Notes: generated by a model from the sequence alone, not told the origin. A stretch of 64,000 nt of DNA from Flavobacteriales bacterium (GCA_020635695.1 JACJZH010000003.1:124001-188000), one strand, 5' to 3'; shown: positions 33,459 to 42,491, numbered from the stretch's first letter. Numbers and translations: made by a program.

Positions 33459-35627
33459 ATGCGAGGACTAGGAACGATCCTGCCCGTGCTGATCCTGCCC
33501 GTGCTGCCCTTGGCCGCGCAGGACCAACGAAGCCCACTTTCCCTGGAGGAAGCCGTCCTTCAGGCCCACAGCACCTTTGCCCCGGACCGGCTGAGCGCAC
33601 TGACCTGGGTGCCAGGGACCTCCTCCTACAGCTGGGTGCAGGACAGCCTGTTGATGCGGGGCGGTCCCGGCAAGGTGGCCGACCGGTCGGTGGCCAGCCT
33701 GGCCGCGATCAACGCCGGCTTGCCGGACAGCCTTCGGATGAAACGCTTCCCGCGCTTCGAATGGGACGATGATCGGCACTTCCACTTCTGGCAGCGCGGC
33801 ATCCTGTTCGGCATGGACACGGAGACCGGCAAGGTGGAACGCCTGTTGCGTGTTTCGCCCGATGCGGCCAATGAGGACCTGCATGCCGCGAGCCGTCATG
33901 TGGCCTACACCGTGGACCAGGACCTGTACATCGCGCTGCCAGGCGATCGCCAGGTACAGGTGACCAAGGACGGCGGCAATGGGATCGTGAACGGTCAGGC
34001 CGTGCACCGGCAGGAATATGGCATCACGAAGGGCACGTTCTGGTCGCCCGACGGAAGCCGGCTCGCCTTCCACCGCATGGACGAATCCATGGTGACCCCC
34101 TATCGTCTGGAGGACATCGGCAGCAGTCCCAGCACCTTCGACGAGATCCGCTACCCCATGGCCGGGCAGACCAGCCATCAGGTCACGATCGGCGTGCATG
34201 ATCTGAAGGCCGGCACCACCGTCTTCCTGCAGACCGGCGAGCCCGCGGACCAGTACCTCACGAACATCGCCTGGGGCCCCGATGGGGAGCGCTTGTACGT
34301 GGTGCATCTGGACCGGGCCACGGAGAACCTGCGGCTCGTGGAGTACGACGTGCGCACCGGCCGAGCGCTGCGCGAGCTTCTGACGGAACACAGTGCTGTG
34401 TACCTGGAGCCGGAGCATCCGATGCAGTTCCTGCCGGAAAAGCCCACGCAGTACCTCTGGTGGAGCGACCGTGACGGCTGGGACCACCTGTACCTCTACG
34501 ACCTGAAGAAAGGGCTTGTGCGCCAGCTTACCCAGGGCTCCTGGTCGGTGACGGAAGTGCTCGGGTTCGACGAGAAGGGTGGCACCCTGTTCGTGGAAGG
34601 AACGGGAGAAGTGCTCAAGGACGACCCACACGGTGCCATGGAGCGGCACGTGTACGCCGTGGACCTCGCTTCAGGTGATCGGTCGAAGCTCACCGCTCAG
34701 CCGGGCAGCCACAGCGGAATCCTGAGCCCGGATGGTTCAATGCTGATCGACACCTGGAGCAGCCTGACCGTTCCCGGTCGCACCGAGCTGATCGGCCGTG
34801 AGGGTGAGCTCATGAAAGTGCTGCAGGAAAGCCCGGACCCGCTGGCCGGCAGAACGACCGGCAGCATCGAGCTGCTCACCATTGCCGGGGAGGGCGGTGA
34901 TCGACTGAACGCCCGGCTCATCAAACCCAGCGACTTCGACCCTGGAAGGAAATACCCGGTGCTGGTCTACCTGTACAACGGCCCGCATGTGCAGCTGGTG
35001 CGCAACGCACATTTGGGCGGTGCCGCCCTGTGGATGCTGCATGCAGCCGAACGTGGCTACCTCGTGTTCACCGTGGACGGCCATGGAAGCGCTGGCCGCA
35101 GCCGGGATTTCGAACAGACGATACACCGGCGATTGGGCACCGTGGAGGTGGCGGACCAGCTGCGCGGGGTGGAATACTTGAAGAGCCTGCCCTACGTGGA
35201 TGGTGACCGGTTGGCCGTGCATGGCTGGAGCTTCGGCGGGTTCATGACCACCTCGCTGATGGTGAAGGCCCCCGGGACCTTCAAGGTGGGTGTGGCAGGC
35301 GGACCGGTCATGGACTGGCGTCTATACGAGGTGATGTACACCGAGCGCTACATGGACACACCGGAGGAGAACCCCGAAGGCTATGCCACCGCCGCCCTGC
35401 CGGACAAGTGCACGGCCCTGGAAGGCGAGCTGCTGTTGATCCACGGGCTGCAGGACGATGTGGTGCTGCCCGAGCACAGCTACCGCTTTCTGAAGGCCTG
35501 CGTGGACCAGGGGGAACAGTTGGAGTTCTTCGTGTACCCGGGCCATCCGCACAACGTGCGCGGCAAGGACCGTCTGCACCTGATGACCCAGGTGCTGGAC
35601 CGGATCGACCGGAGCATCAAGCCCTAG
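33459..35627 (+). CDS. S9 family peptidase, dipeptidyl peptidase IV-like
   Basis: 722 residues with a signal peptide (MRGLGTILPVLILPVLPLAAQ). An N-terminal eight-bladed beta-propeller (DPPIV_N; TFWSPDGSRLAFHRMDES, YLTNIAWGPDGERLYV) is followed by an alpha/beta-hydrolase. The catalytic triad is visible: Ser591 in GWSFGG, Asp666/667 in HGLQDD, and His in PGHPHNV. It probably cleaves X-Pro dipeptides from peptides in the periplasm or outside the cell. The propeller HRQEYGITKG segment sits where DPP IV has its double-Glu motif and keeps only one Glu here, so strict DPP IV specificity is uncertain. The gene overlaps the convergent M28 peptidase by four bases. Confidence 0.93.
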   Translation: MRGLGTILPVLILPVLPLAAQDQRSPLSLEEAVLQAHSTFAPDRLSALTWVPGTSSYSWVQDSLLMRGGPGKVADRSVASLAAINAGLPDSLRMKRFPRFEWDDDRHFHFWQRGILFGMDTETGKVERLLRVSPDAANEDLHAASRHVAYTVDQDLYIALPGDRQVQVTKDGGNGIVNGQAVHRQEYGITKGTFWSPDGSRLAFHRMDESMVTPYRLEDIGSSPSTFDEIRYPMAGQTSHQVTIGVHDLKAGTTVFLQTGEPADQYLTNIAWGPDGERLYVVHLDRATENLRLVEYDVRTGRALRELLTEHSAVYLEPEHPMQFLPEKPTQYLWWSDRDGWDHLYLYDLKKGLVRQLTQGSWSVTEVLGFDEKGGTLFVEGTGEVLKDDPHGAMERHVYAVDLASGDRSKLTAQPGSHSGILSPDGSMLIDTWSSLTVPGRTELIGREGELMKVLQESPDPLAGRTTGSIELLTIAGEGGDRLNARLIKPSDFDPGRKYPVLVYLYNGPHVQLVRNAHLGGAALWMLHAAERGYLVFTVDGHGSAGRSRDFEQTIHRRLGTVEVADQLRGVEYLKSLPYVDGDRLAVHGWSFGGFMTTSLMVKAPGTFKVGVAGGPVMDWRLYEVMYTERYMDTPEENPEGYATAALPDKCTALEGELLLIHGLQDDVVLPEHSYRFLKACVDQGEQLEFFVYPGHPHNVRGKDRLHLMTQVLDRIDRSIKP

Positions 35628-36832
35628 CGGGCGATCATCAGGCGCCGGGCGCTCACGGTCGTGCCGGCGCGCACGCGCACCAGGTAGCCACCCGGGGCCA
35701 GGTCGCCGACCGGCAGGTCCACGGCCGTCCGGCCCGCCGGCAGGGTACCCGACCGATGGCCTCCGACGATCCTCCCTCCGAGGTCCAGCACCTCCAACTC
35801 CACCGGAGCGGCGGAGGCGAGGTCCATCCAGACCCTGACCTGTTCGTTGGCCGGATTGGGGAACAGGTCCAGCCCTGGAGCAGCGATGAACGGACGATCG
35901 ATGCCGGTGCCTCCGTCCGCAGGTACCGCCCAGACCAGCGCCGTGCCGATGGCCAGGCGCGCCAATTGGTGGAAATAGGTCTGGTCGAAGTACTGGACCC
36001 GATCGTCCGGCGTGTGGTAGTAGGGGTTGCCGTCGTTGTCGAAGTCCTCGATCACCAGGATGGCCCCGAAGCCCTCGTTCCAGAATGAGGCGTGATCGCT
36101 GTAGGTGGCCCCCGGATCGTTCACGGCCAATGGCATGTTGATGCCATAGGTCGTGTTCACCATCAAGGCACTGTCCTTGATGGCCTGGGAGTTGGCGATG
36201 GGCCGGGTATGGATCCGGGCCAGTCCATCACCATCCCCATCCCAGGCGATGGCGTCCATGTTGATCACCGCAAGCACGGTATCATCGTTCGCCGCGGCCT
36301 GCGCCGCATAGTAGGCGCTGCCCACGAGCCCCTGCTCCTCCTCGTCCCAGAACGCCAGCACCAGGGTGTTCTCGAAGTTCGTTCCGACGATCAACCGCGC
36401 CGCCTCCAGCAGGGCCGCGGTCCCACTCCCGTCGTCGTCCGCGGCGGGGGCGTTCACGAATCCTCCGGGCATGGCATCGTAATGGGCACAGAACACCACT
36501 TTCCTGCCGGGATGCACGGTGCCCGGGATGGTGACGAGCACGTTCTCTCCGGTGGCGCTCCAGCTCTGGACCTCCGGCTGGTGACCCAACCCCGCCAGAC
36601 GCTGCTGCAACCATTGGGAGGCCACGCCGTTGCCCGGGTTCAGCTTGTGCCGGGAGAGGATGAGCTCACTGCCGTTCCCCACATCCACCGGCACCTCACC
36701 GCTGAGCTGTTCCGCATAGGACACCATGGAATCGATCCGGACCGAATCCAGCAGGTCGGCGATGACAGGGACCTGGGCCCGCAGCGAGGCCGAGGCAAGG
36801 ACCAGGAAGCCCAGGGCGGAATGACGCATCAT
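35624..36832 (-). CDS. M28 family metallopeptidase with type A T9SS tail
   Basis: 402 residues with a signal peptide (MMRHSALGFLVLASASLRAQ). The zinc ligands of M28 aminopeptidases are present: His in VVFCAHYDAMPGG, Asp in APAADDDGSGTAA, catalytic Glu and ligand in FWDEEEQGLVGS, Asp in INMDAIAWD, and His in NPYYHTPDDR. The last 75 or so residues are a type A T9SS sorting domain (LDLFPNPANEQVRV, LAPGGYLVRVRAG), so the enzyme is secreted across the outer membrane. With the adjacent DPP IV-like gene it makes a small peptide-degradation locus, although the genes are convergent. TACCTTTC ends five bases before the ATG. Confidence 0.93.
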   Translation of the reverse strand: MMRHSALGFLVLASASLRAQVPVIADLLDSVRIDSMVSYAEQLSGEVPVDVGNGSELILSRHKLNPGNGVASQWLQQRLAGLGHQPEVQSWSATGENVLVTIPGTVHPGRKVVFCAHYDAMPGGFVNAPAADDDGSGTAALLEAARLIVGTNFENTLVLAFWDEEEQGLVGSAYYAAQAAANDDTVLAVINMDAIAWDGDGDGLARIHTRPIANSQAIKDSALMVNTTYGINMPLAVNDPGATYSDHASFWNEGFGAILVIEDFDNDGNPYYHTPDDRVQYFDQTYFHQLARLAIGTALVWAVPADGGTGIDRPFIAAPGLDLFPNPANEQVRVWMDLASAAPVELEVLDLGGRIVGGHRSGTLPAGRTAVDLPVGDLAPGGYLVRVRAGTTVSARRLMIAR

Positions 36833-36836
36833 TCCG

Positions 36837-36844
36837 GAAAGGTA
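36837..36844 (-). promoter_or_regulatory. -7-like box of the M28 peptidase gene
   Basis: Minus strand TACCTTTC, one mismatch at the last base of TAnnTTTG, ending five bases before the ATG at 36832. Another candidate for leaderless transcription. Confidence 0.4.
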
Positions 36845-36848
36845 CGTC

Positions 36849-37757
36849 TCAGGCAGGATGGGGAACGTGGTCCAGGAACCCCTCGGGCTCCCCTGTCGGG
36901 GACACGTGCCATTTCGCCCGTGCGCGGCGGGACAGGTGCCTGCCGCCGAACACCAGGACCAGCGTGACGGCCGAGGCGAAATTGACCCAGACGAACGAAT
37001 TCACATAGGCCGGATCCATATCGTGCCAGGCCGGCAGCACCGGAAGGATGAAGAAGCAGCAGTTGCTGATGATCTGCATGATCAACAGCACGAGCCCGCT
37101 GCGCGTCATGTTGTAGGCCCAGGTCAGCAGTACGGTGAGGCTGGCCATGCTCAGGAGGAAGAAAGGCCACGGATATCCGTCCGGAACTCCTTCACCGAGC
37201 AGGAGCATGGGCAGGTACCACAGTCCCCAGAACAGCCCCACGACCAACGCACTGACGATGGCACTGTGCTTCCGTTGCAGCCGGGTGACGCAGCATTTGA
37301 TCCAGGTGGTCTCCTCCACGATGGCGATGGACACGATGAACGGCAGGTTCAACAACAGGCCGTAGGCGGCATCCCCTGTTCCCCCGAAGAAGTTCGGCAC
37401 CACCACGCCCGGCCAGGCCCGCAGGCCCAACAGGAACAAAGCGAGCATTCCCGTCATCGTGAACATGAACTTCCACGTGAAGGCAAAGGCATACCAGGCG
37501 GCCGGTACACGCCAATGGAAGAACGATGCGAACAAATGACGGATCCCCGCACGCCCTTCAATGAGCCATGTCACACCCAAGGAGGCGATCAGGGGACCGA
37601 ACACCCGGAACCGGAACACCATGTGTGCCGTGGGATGCTCATCGATGGATCGACCATCCTGCAACAACGTGGCCACCAAGGCCACGATCCCGAATTGGAA
37701 TAAAAGTGCTGTCGCGATCACGAACAGCACAGGTCTGCGTGCGACGATCGCTTTCAT
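36849..37757 (-). CDS. CPBP-family (Abi) intramembrane protein with degenerate active site
   Basis: 302 residues and about eight transmembrane segments, starting at 37757 (MKAIVARRPVLFVIA). The CPBP glutamic-protease signature is recognisable as VEETTWIK (Glu146-Glu147) followed by GLFWGLWYLPMLL. Active family members have EExxxR and a conserved His in the FWxxWHLP motif. Here the Arg is Lys and the His is Tyr. The second motif is therefore altered, and protease activity is doubtful unless another His substitutes. A perfect TAGTTTTG box lies 15 bases upstream. The gene is on its own; its neighbours do not suggest a role. Confidence 0.75.
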   Translation of the reverse strand: MKAIVARRPVLFVIATALLFQFGIVALVATLLQDGRSIDEHPTAHMVFRFRVFGPLIASLGVTWLIEGRAGIRHLFASFFHWRVPAAWYAFAFTWKFMFTMTGMLALFLLGLRAWPGVVVPNFFGGTGDAAYGLLLNLPFIVSIAIVEETTWIKCCVTRLQRKHSAIVSALVVGLFWGLWYLPMLLLGEGVPDGYPWPFFLLSMASLTVLLTWAYNMTRSGLVLLIMQIISNCCFFILPVLPAWHDMDPAYVNSFVWVNFASAVTLVLVFGGRHLSRRARAKWHVSPTGEPEGFLDHVPHPA

Positions 37758-37771
37758 GGCCAGTGGGTCCC

Positions 37772-37779
37772 CAAAACTA
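37772..37779 (-). promoter_or_regulatory. -7 promoter box of the CPBP gene
   Basis: Minus strand TAGTTTTG, a perfect TAnnTTTG match, 15 bases before the ATG at 37757. It supports that start over the longer frame. Confidence 0.55.
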
Positions 37780-37828
37780 AGGGGATCCCACTGGAAAGAA
37801 CAAATCTTTGACGGATCCGAACGGGCGG

Positions 37829-39811
37829 TCAGCGGAGGTAAACGATCCGTTCGCCAGATCTCCGTCCATCGTTCGTGGTGAAGGTCACCAGGTAGGTGCC
37901 GACCGATGGCAGACGCACATCCCATGAACGTTGTCCCTGCGCGGCCAGACTTGCCACCAGGGCACCGCGCGCATCATGCACCGTGACCTGGTCGATCCGG
38001 GGATCCAGGTCCCGGATACGCAGGATCCCGTCCCTCACCGGGTTCGGGAAGAGGTGCACGCCCAATTCCCGGACATCGTCCACCCCCACGGACAGGTCCG
38101 TGAACTGCACCTCGCGCACCAGCACAGGAGAACCGTCAGCATCCTTGTACATGATCCGGAAACTATCGATCTCCGCACTGTTGAAGGCGAACATCTCTTC
38201 CATCCAGCGGGGCGGAGCGGATTGGTACCAGACCCTCGCCTCCACGCTCACCAGACCCGTGTAGCCGTTCATGGGCACGTGGTAATGCACGATGTCCGTT
38301 CCACTGCCTTCCACGCCCATGTCGTCCCGATTGAAATCGAGGTCGGTCACCGGCACACCCACGATCTGGGTCGTGTCATAGCTGATGTGGGAGGTGCTGA
38401 ATCCCTCGGGGACCAGGCGGTTGTCCTTCAGGTGGCTGTCGGCACGTTCCAGCACGGTGGTCTTGTCCCCGTTCACATCGCCAATCACCATTTCATAGAT
38501 CTGGACCTCATCCGGCGAGCGAATGACATCGTAGTGAGGCTCCCACTCGGCATCATGGCCCTCCACGGAATAGTCACTGCCCCAGCGCCCGCTCTTGAAC
38601 AGCGTATCGCCCATCGCATCCAACACGAGCAGTTCCACGAAGGCCCGGCGAGCCGGATACCCGGACGGGAACTTGTGCCCGGCCAGGTTCGTGAGGCGCA
38701 CATCGATGAAGGCCGTATCCGCGGAGCGGTCGGCCATCTCGGCATCCAGCAGCAGGGAGTTCACCTGGAGCATGCGAAGGGTCCGGGCGATCGTACTGTC
38801 GAAATGGACACTGTCCGCGGTCAATGCCAACTGGGTCATGTTGTTCTTCAACAGCTCCAACATGAAGGAATTGGCTCCCGCAAAATGATGCAGGCCATAG
38901 GGAGAACGCCCTTGCAGGAACAGGTAGTTCGCACTGATCACGACCGCATCATCAATGCGGGGAACGTGACAGGCCTGGCAGCTCACGTTGTCATCGTACA
39001 CGGAGTTCACCCACTCGTGGTAGGTGGCCTGCTCCACGAAGGTTCCTCCGGTCGAGTTGCCGTTCAGGTCCACCGTGCCGGTGATGAGCGTGTGACAGCT
39101 TGCGCAGAACTCCCCTTTGGACACATGTTCCCCATAGAGCGGCTCGAAACCCACGAAGGAGGTCATCGGTGCACCGAACAAGGGCTGAGGGTCGTTCGGA
39201 CCGCCATAGGGCCCATAGAGCACGTCGTTCGTATCGTAGCGCACCTCCCCGGAAAAGAAGAACCCAAGACTGTCCTGGGCTTGCATGTGGCATGCCACAC
39301 AGGAGACCCCGTCCAGGGCCACCGGATCCGTCATCATCTCGGCGATGGAGTAATGACCTCCACCACTGAGGAACTTGTTATGACGGCCCTGGGGAGCGTG
39401 GCACGAGGTGCACTTGTCCTCGAGGACGGCCTGATGCCCCGGGTTCACCTGCACTTCGTGGCTCACCTTGGCGCGCCAGAACGGGTCATGGGCCGAATTG
39501 GCCATCATCGTGGAGCGCCAATCATCGGTCACGTTCACGTCCACCCCATCCTCATCCACCATGGCAAAGCCCTGCACGTCGTGTCCATGACAACCGGCAC
39601 AGGTCCCGCTGGCCATGAAATAGTTGTTGCTTCCGCCAGGCAGCCCATTCCCGCTGCCACGCATCAACTCCAGTTCCTCCGCCGTGTGGAACGCGTGCGC
39701 CTTGGGCAGCTTCCCGCTGGTCCAGGCAACGAAGAGGATGACTACACCGGCCAGCCCTGCCAACACAGCGGCTCGGGCCAGGGGACGTGAACGGGTCACA
39801 GGTATGCGCAT
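37829..39811 (-). CDS. Pentaheme c-type cytochrome with type A T9SS tail
   Basis: 660 residues starting at 39811 (MRIPVTRSRPLARA). It has an N-terminal hydrophobic signal/anchor (VLAGLAGVVILFVAW). Five CxxCH heme sites lie in the first half: CAGCH, CTSCH, CVACH, CASCH and CQACH. The arrangement resembles cytochrome c554-like multiheme proteins. The second half is beta-rich (LAGHKFPSGYPARRAFVELLVLD). The end is a T9SS type A sorting domain (VHLFPNPVRDGILRIRDLD, VGTYLVTFTTNDG, ending RIVYLR). If both signals work, a heme-loaded cytochrome is delivered to the cell surface. The redox partner is unknown. A TAATTTG box lies 22 bases upstream. Confidence 0.88.
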   Translation of the reverse strand: MRIPVTRSRPLARAAVLAGLAGVVILFVAWTSGKLPKAHAFHTAEELELMRGSGNGLPGGSNNYFMASGTCAGCHGHDVQGFAMVDEDGVDVNVTDDWRSTMMANSAHDPFWRAKVSHEVQVNPGHQAVLEDKCTSCHAPQGRHNKFLSGGGHYSIAEMMTDPVALDGVSCVACHMQAQDSLGFFFSGEVRYDTNDVLYGPYGGPNDPQPLFGAPMTSFVGFEPLYGEHVSKGEFCASCHTLITGTVDLNGNSTGGTFVEQATYHEWVNSVYDDNVSCQACHVPRIDDAVVISANYLFLQGRSPYGLHHFAGANSFMLELLKNNMTQLALTADSVHFDSTIARTLRMLQVNSLLLDAEMADRSADTAFIDVRLTNLAGHKFPSGYPARRAFVELLVLDAMGDTLFKSGRWGSDYSVEGHDAEWEPHYDVIRSPDEVQIYEMVIGDVNGDKTTVLERADSHLKDNRLVPEGFSTSHISYDTTQIVGVPVTDLDFNRDDMGVEGSGTDIVHYHVPMNGYTGLVSVEARVWYQSAPPRWMEEMFAFNSAEIDSFRIMYKDADGSPVLVREVQFTDLSVGVDDVRELGVHLFPNPVRDGILRIRDLDPRIDQVTVHDARGALVASLAAQGQRSWDVRLPSVGTYLVTFTTNDGRRSGERIVYLR

Positions 39812-39926
39812 GAACGATAGTGGATGGTGCCGCAAATTAGGGCGAAGCCGCCATCGCGACATGACGATCGGCAACCTGCTCTTGGAGGCTTGAACGTACG
39901 ATGGGGCCTGCTGGTTCCCAGAAGAC

Positions 39927-40523
39927 CTATCCGCCCCGCTGTGAGCCCTTGCGTACCGTGGTGGTCTTGGCCTTGGAGGCTCCACCCGGCTTGGGGGCAC
40001 CCTTGCCTGCGGACTTGGCGGCAGACTTGGCCTTGGTCGCCTTCTCCCCATCGGGCTTCTTGGCGGCGGCCTTCTTCGCGGGCTTTTTCTCCTCCTTGGA
40101 GTCCTCCTCCTTCGCCTGCTCCGCCTCATTTTCAGCGGCCTCCGCCAGGACGCCGGACTTCACCAGCAATTCGTACCAGCCGAACAACTTGCGCAGGTCG
40201 GAGGCATAGATGCGTTCCCGGTCATGATCGGGGAGCACCTCCCCGAGCTTGGCATAGAGCGCCTCATCATCGGCCTTGCGGAGATCGAACCCCAACTTGC
40301 CGCCCTCCTGCTCGAAAAGCTTGCCCAGCACCTCGGTCAGCGGCACGTCGTCGCCCGTGGTGAACATGCTGATCTCCTCCAGGGAGCTCACGCGGACCGA
40401 CGAATGCACCGGCAACCGCTTGCCGTCGGCCAGCGATTCAACGATCAGGGCCTGACGCCCCTGGGCCAGGATGCGATAAAGTCCGGAACGTCCGGCCACC
40501 GTGATGATCTTGCTCAGGTCCAT
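39927..40523 (-). CDS. DUF5606 family protein with Lys/Ala-rich tail
   Basis: 198 residues from the ATG at 40523 (MDLSKIITVAGRSGLYRIL). Residues 1-130 match the Bacteroidetes-specific DUF5606 pattern (GRQALIVESLADGKRLP, LEEISMFTTGDDVPLTEVL, LRKLFGWYELLV). Residues 135-198 are a low-complexity Lys/Ala/Pro tail (KKPAKKAAAKKPDGEK) like histone H1 or HU-type tails, suggesting contact with nucleic acid or another polyanion. The domain function is not known. TAGCTTTG lies 31 bases upstream and supports this start. Confidence 0.85.
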   Translation of the reverse strand: MDLSKIITVAGRSGLYRILAQGRQALIVESLADGKRLPVHSSVRVSSLEEISMFTTGDDVPLTEVLGKLFEQEGGKLGFDLRKADDEALYAKLGEVLPDHDRERIYASDLRKLFGWYELLVKSGVLAEAAENEAEQAKEEDSKEEKKPAKKAAAKKPDGEKATKAKSAAKSAGKGAPKPGGASKAKTTTVRKGSQRGG

Positions 40524-40553
40524 GGATGGGCGCCGGGAATGGCCCGGCGGTGC

Positions 40554-40561
40554 CAAAGCTA
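40554..40561 (-). promoter_or_regulatory. -7 promoter box of the DUF5606 gene
   Basis: Minus strand TAGCTTTG, a perfect TAnnTTTG match in the short gap after the NlpE-like gene. Confidence 0.55.
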
Positions 40562-40565
40562 ACGA

Positions 40566-41294
40566 TCACCAGGCACAGCGTTCGCCGGGGACCAACGCAT
40601 CAACCTCCTTGATCGTGAGCAGCAGCACCGCACCGTCGGTGTCCTCCAAGGGGGTCACCTGCAGGGTGCCCTTCACTTCCGCCACCATGCCCTGCCCGGG
40701 ATCGGCGCCCTGATCACGGAAGTCGCCTTCGATGCCCGCGGCCTCCGGGTCCAGGCGCACGAGCAGGTCGCGACCGCTATGACACTCCCGGAAATGGGCC
40801 ACACGGGGCTTGGGGTAGTAGAAGGTCCCGCGCAACGGAAGCACCCCGCCGGGAGCGAAGGTCCCATCCGCAGGCTGCAGGCTGTTCGTGGCAGGATCCA
40901 GCAGCGTGGTGCCGGCCAGGTCGTACTTGATCAGCGAACCGCCCGGTTGCGGTGCGAAATAAAGGGTCCGATCGCCAGCACCGAGTTCCACCACCACCCG
41001 ACCCGGTGCATCATGCGACCAGCGCCCCCATTCCACGAAGCGGTTGGCCTCGACCGGCTTGCCCACATAGGTGCTTTGAAGCAAACAGGCCCCACTTGGC
41101 CATAGCTGCAGTTCGGTGGCAATGCCGGAGCAATCCGCACAGGGAAGCGTACCTGCATAGCGGCCAGGCGCGGCCCGTACCACCTGGGCCTGCGGATCCA
41201 TGGACCCATCGACATGGGAAGCCGGTCCGTTCTCCCCACAGGAGGCGAGCAGGAACGACAAGAGGAGCAGGAAAGGAACGAGTGCACGATGCAT
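40566..41294 (-). CDS. NlpE-like envelope lipoprotein
   Basis: 242 residues with a lipoprotein signal (LLLLSFLLASC). The NlpE N-terminal domain signature is visible as RYAGTLPCADCSGIATELQLWPSG, including its CxxC pair, followed by YVGKPVEANRFVEWGRW and DRTLYFAPQPGG. In enterobacteria NlpE senses lipoprotein or copper/redox stress at the outer membrane. Here only the domain is recognised; no Cpx system is nearby. The C-terminal half (YYPKPRVAHFRECHSGRDLLV ... VKGTLQVTPLED) looks like a second beta-domain. The gene is divergent from tgt. Confidence 0.82.
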   Translation of the reverse strand: MHRALVPFLLLLSFLLASCGENGPASHVDGSMDPQAQVVRAAPGRYAGTLPCADCSGIATELQLWPSGACLLQSTYVGKPVEANRFVEWGRWSHDAPGRVVVELGAGDRTLYFAPQPGGSLIKYDLAGTTLLDPATNSLQPADGTFAPGGVLPLRGTFYYPKPRVAHFRECHSGRDLLVRLDPEAAGIEGDFRDQGADPGQGMVAEVKGTLQVTPLEDTDGAVLLLTIKEVDALVPGERCAW

Positions 41295-41360
41295 GGTCGT
41301 AAGTATTGCCCGGCAAAGATGCGTTCTCCCCTACGTCCGAAGGAACGATCTTCGCGGCCG

Positions 41361-42491
41361 ATGGCTTTTCGCCTGCTGCACACCGACCCCAAAAGCCACG
41401 CCCGTGCCGGGGAACTGGACACCGGTCACGGCACCGTGCCCACGCCCCTGTTCATGCCCGTGGGCACCCTGGGTGCGGTGAAGACCGTGCATCCCCGGGA
41501 ACTGCGCGACGACCTGGACGCGCCGCTGATGCTGAGCAACACCTACCACCTGTACCTGCGCCCAGGGACCGCCGTGATCGAGGCGGCGGGCGGGCTGCAC
41601 CGCTTCAACGGCTGGGACCGGCCCATGCTCACCGACAGCGGGGGGTTCCAGGTGCACTCGCTCAGCGACATCCGCAAGATCACCGAGGAGGGCGTCCAAT
41701 TCCGCAGCCACATCGACGGCAGCGCCCACCTGTTCACCCCGGAGTCGGTGATGGACCTGCAACGCGCCATCGGGGCGGACATCATGATGGCCTTCGATGA
41801 GTGCACCCCCTGGCCCTGCGAACGCGACTACGCCGAACGCAGCATGCACCTGACCCACCGCTGGCTGGACCGCTGCATCACCCGCTTCGGGGAGACCGAC
41901 CCGAGGCACGGGTACGACCAGCTGCTGTTCCCCATCGTGCAGGGCAGCACCTTTCCCGAGCTTCGCCAGCGTTCGGCCGAGTTCGTCGCGCAGCGGGACA
42001 TGCCCGGCTACGGTATCGGCGGGCTGAGCGTGGGCGAGCCCGAGGAGGAGATGTACGCCATGGCCGGGCTGGTATGCGGCATCCTGCCCAAGGACCGGCC
42101 GCGCTACCTGATGGGCGTGGGCACCCCGTGGAACCTGCTGGAGAACATCGCCCTGGGCGTGGACATGTTCGATTGCGTGATGCCCACCCGCAACGGCCGC
42201 AACGGCATGCTCTTCACCCGGCAGGGCATCGTGCACATCAAGAACCGCAAGTGGGCGGACGACCACGGACCGCTGGACCCCGATGGGCACAGCTGGGTGG
42301 ACACCGCCTATTCCCGGGCCTTCGTACGCCACCTCTTTGCCAGCGGCGAGCACTTGGCCCTGCAGGTGGCCAGCCTGCACAACCTGGGCTTCTATCTTGC
42401 GTTGATGCGGGAGGCCCGCCAGCGCATCCTGGATGGCACCTATACCAGCTGGAAGAACGAGCTGGTTCCCCGCCTGCGTCAGCGCCTGTGA
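41361..42491 (+). CDS. tgt: tRNA-guanine transglycosylase (zinc-site cysteines absent)
   Basis: Exchanges guanine-34 for a queuine precursor in GUN-anticodon tRNAs. 376 residues from the ATG at 41361 (MAFRLLHTDP). Catalytic features: the Asp in LTDSGGFQVHSL and the nucleophile Asp in GVDMFDCVMPTRNGRNG; also IVQGSTFPELR and GYGIGGLSVGE. The bacterial zinc site (CxCxxC after PLDP, plus a later His) is not intact: the segment reads PLDPDGHSWVDTAYSRAF, with Gly, Ser and Asp in the cysteine places, while the later His (SLHNLGFY) remains. The next gene, an LptF/G permease, starts five bases after the stop; this tgt-permease order is common in the phylum. Confidence 0.94.
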   Translation: MAFRLLHTDPKSHARAGELDTGHGTVPTPLFMPVGTLGAVKTVHPRELRDDLDAPLMLSNTYHLYLRPGTAVIEAAGGLHRFNGWDRPMLTDSGGFQVHSLSDIRKITEEGVQFRSHIDGSAHLFTPESVMDLQRAIGADIMMAFDECTPWPCERDYAERSMHLTHRWLDRCITRFGETDPRHGYDQLLFPIVQGSTFPELRQRSAEFVAQRDMPGYGIGGLSVGEPEEEMYAMAGLVCGILPKDRPRYLMGVGTPWNLLENIALGVDMFDCVMPTRNGRNGMLFTRQGIVHIKNRKWADDHGPLDPDGHSWVDTAYSRAFVRHLFASGEHLALQVASLHNLGFYLALMREARQRILDGTYTSWKNELVPRLRQRL

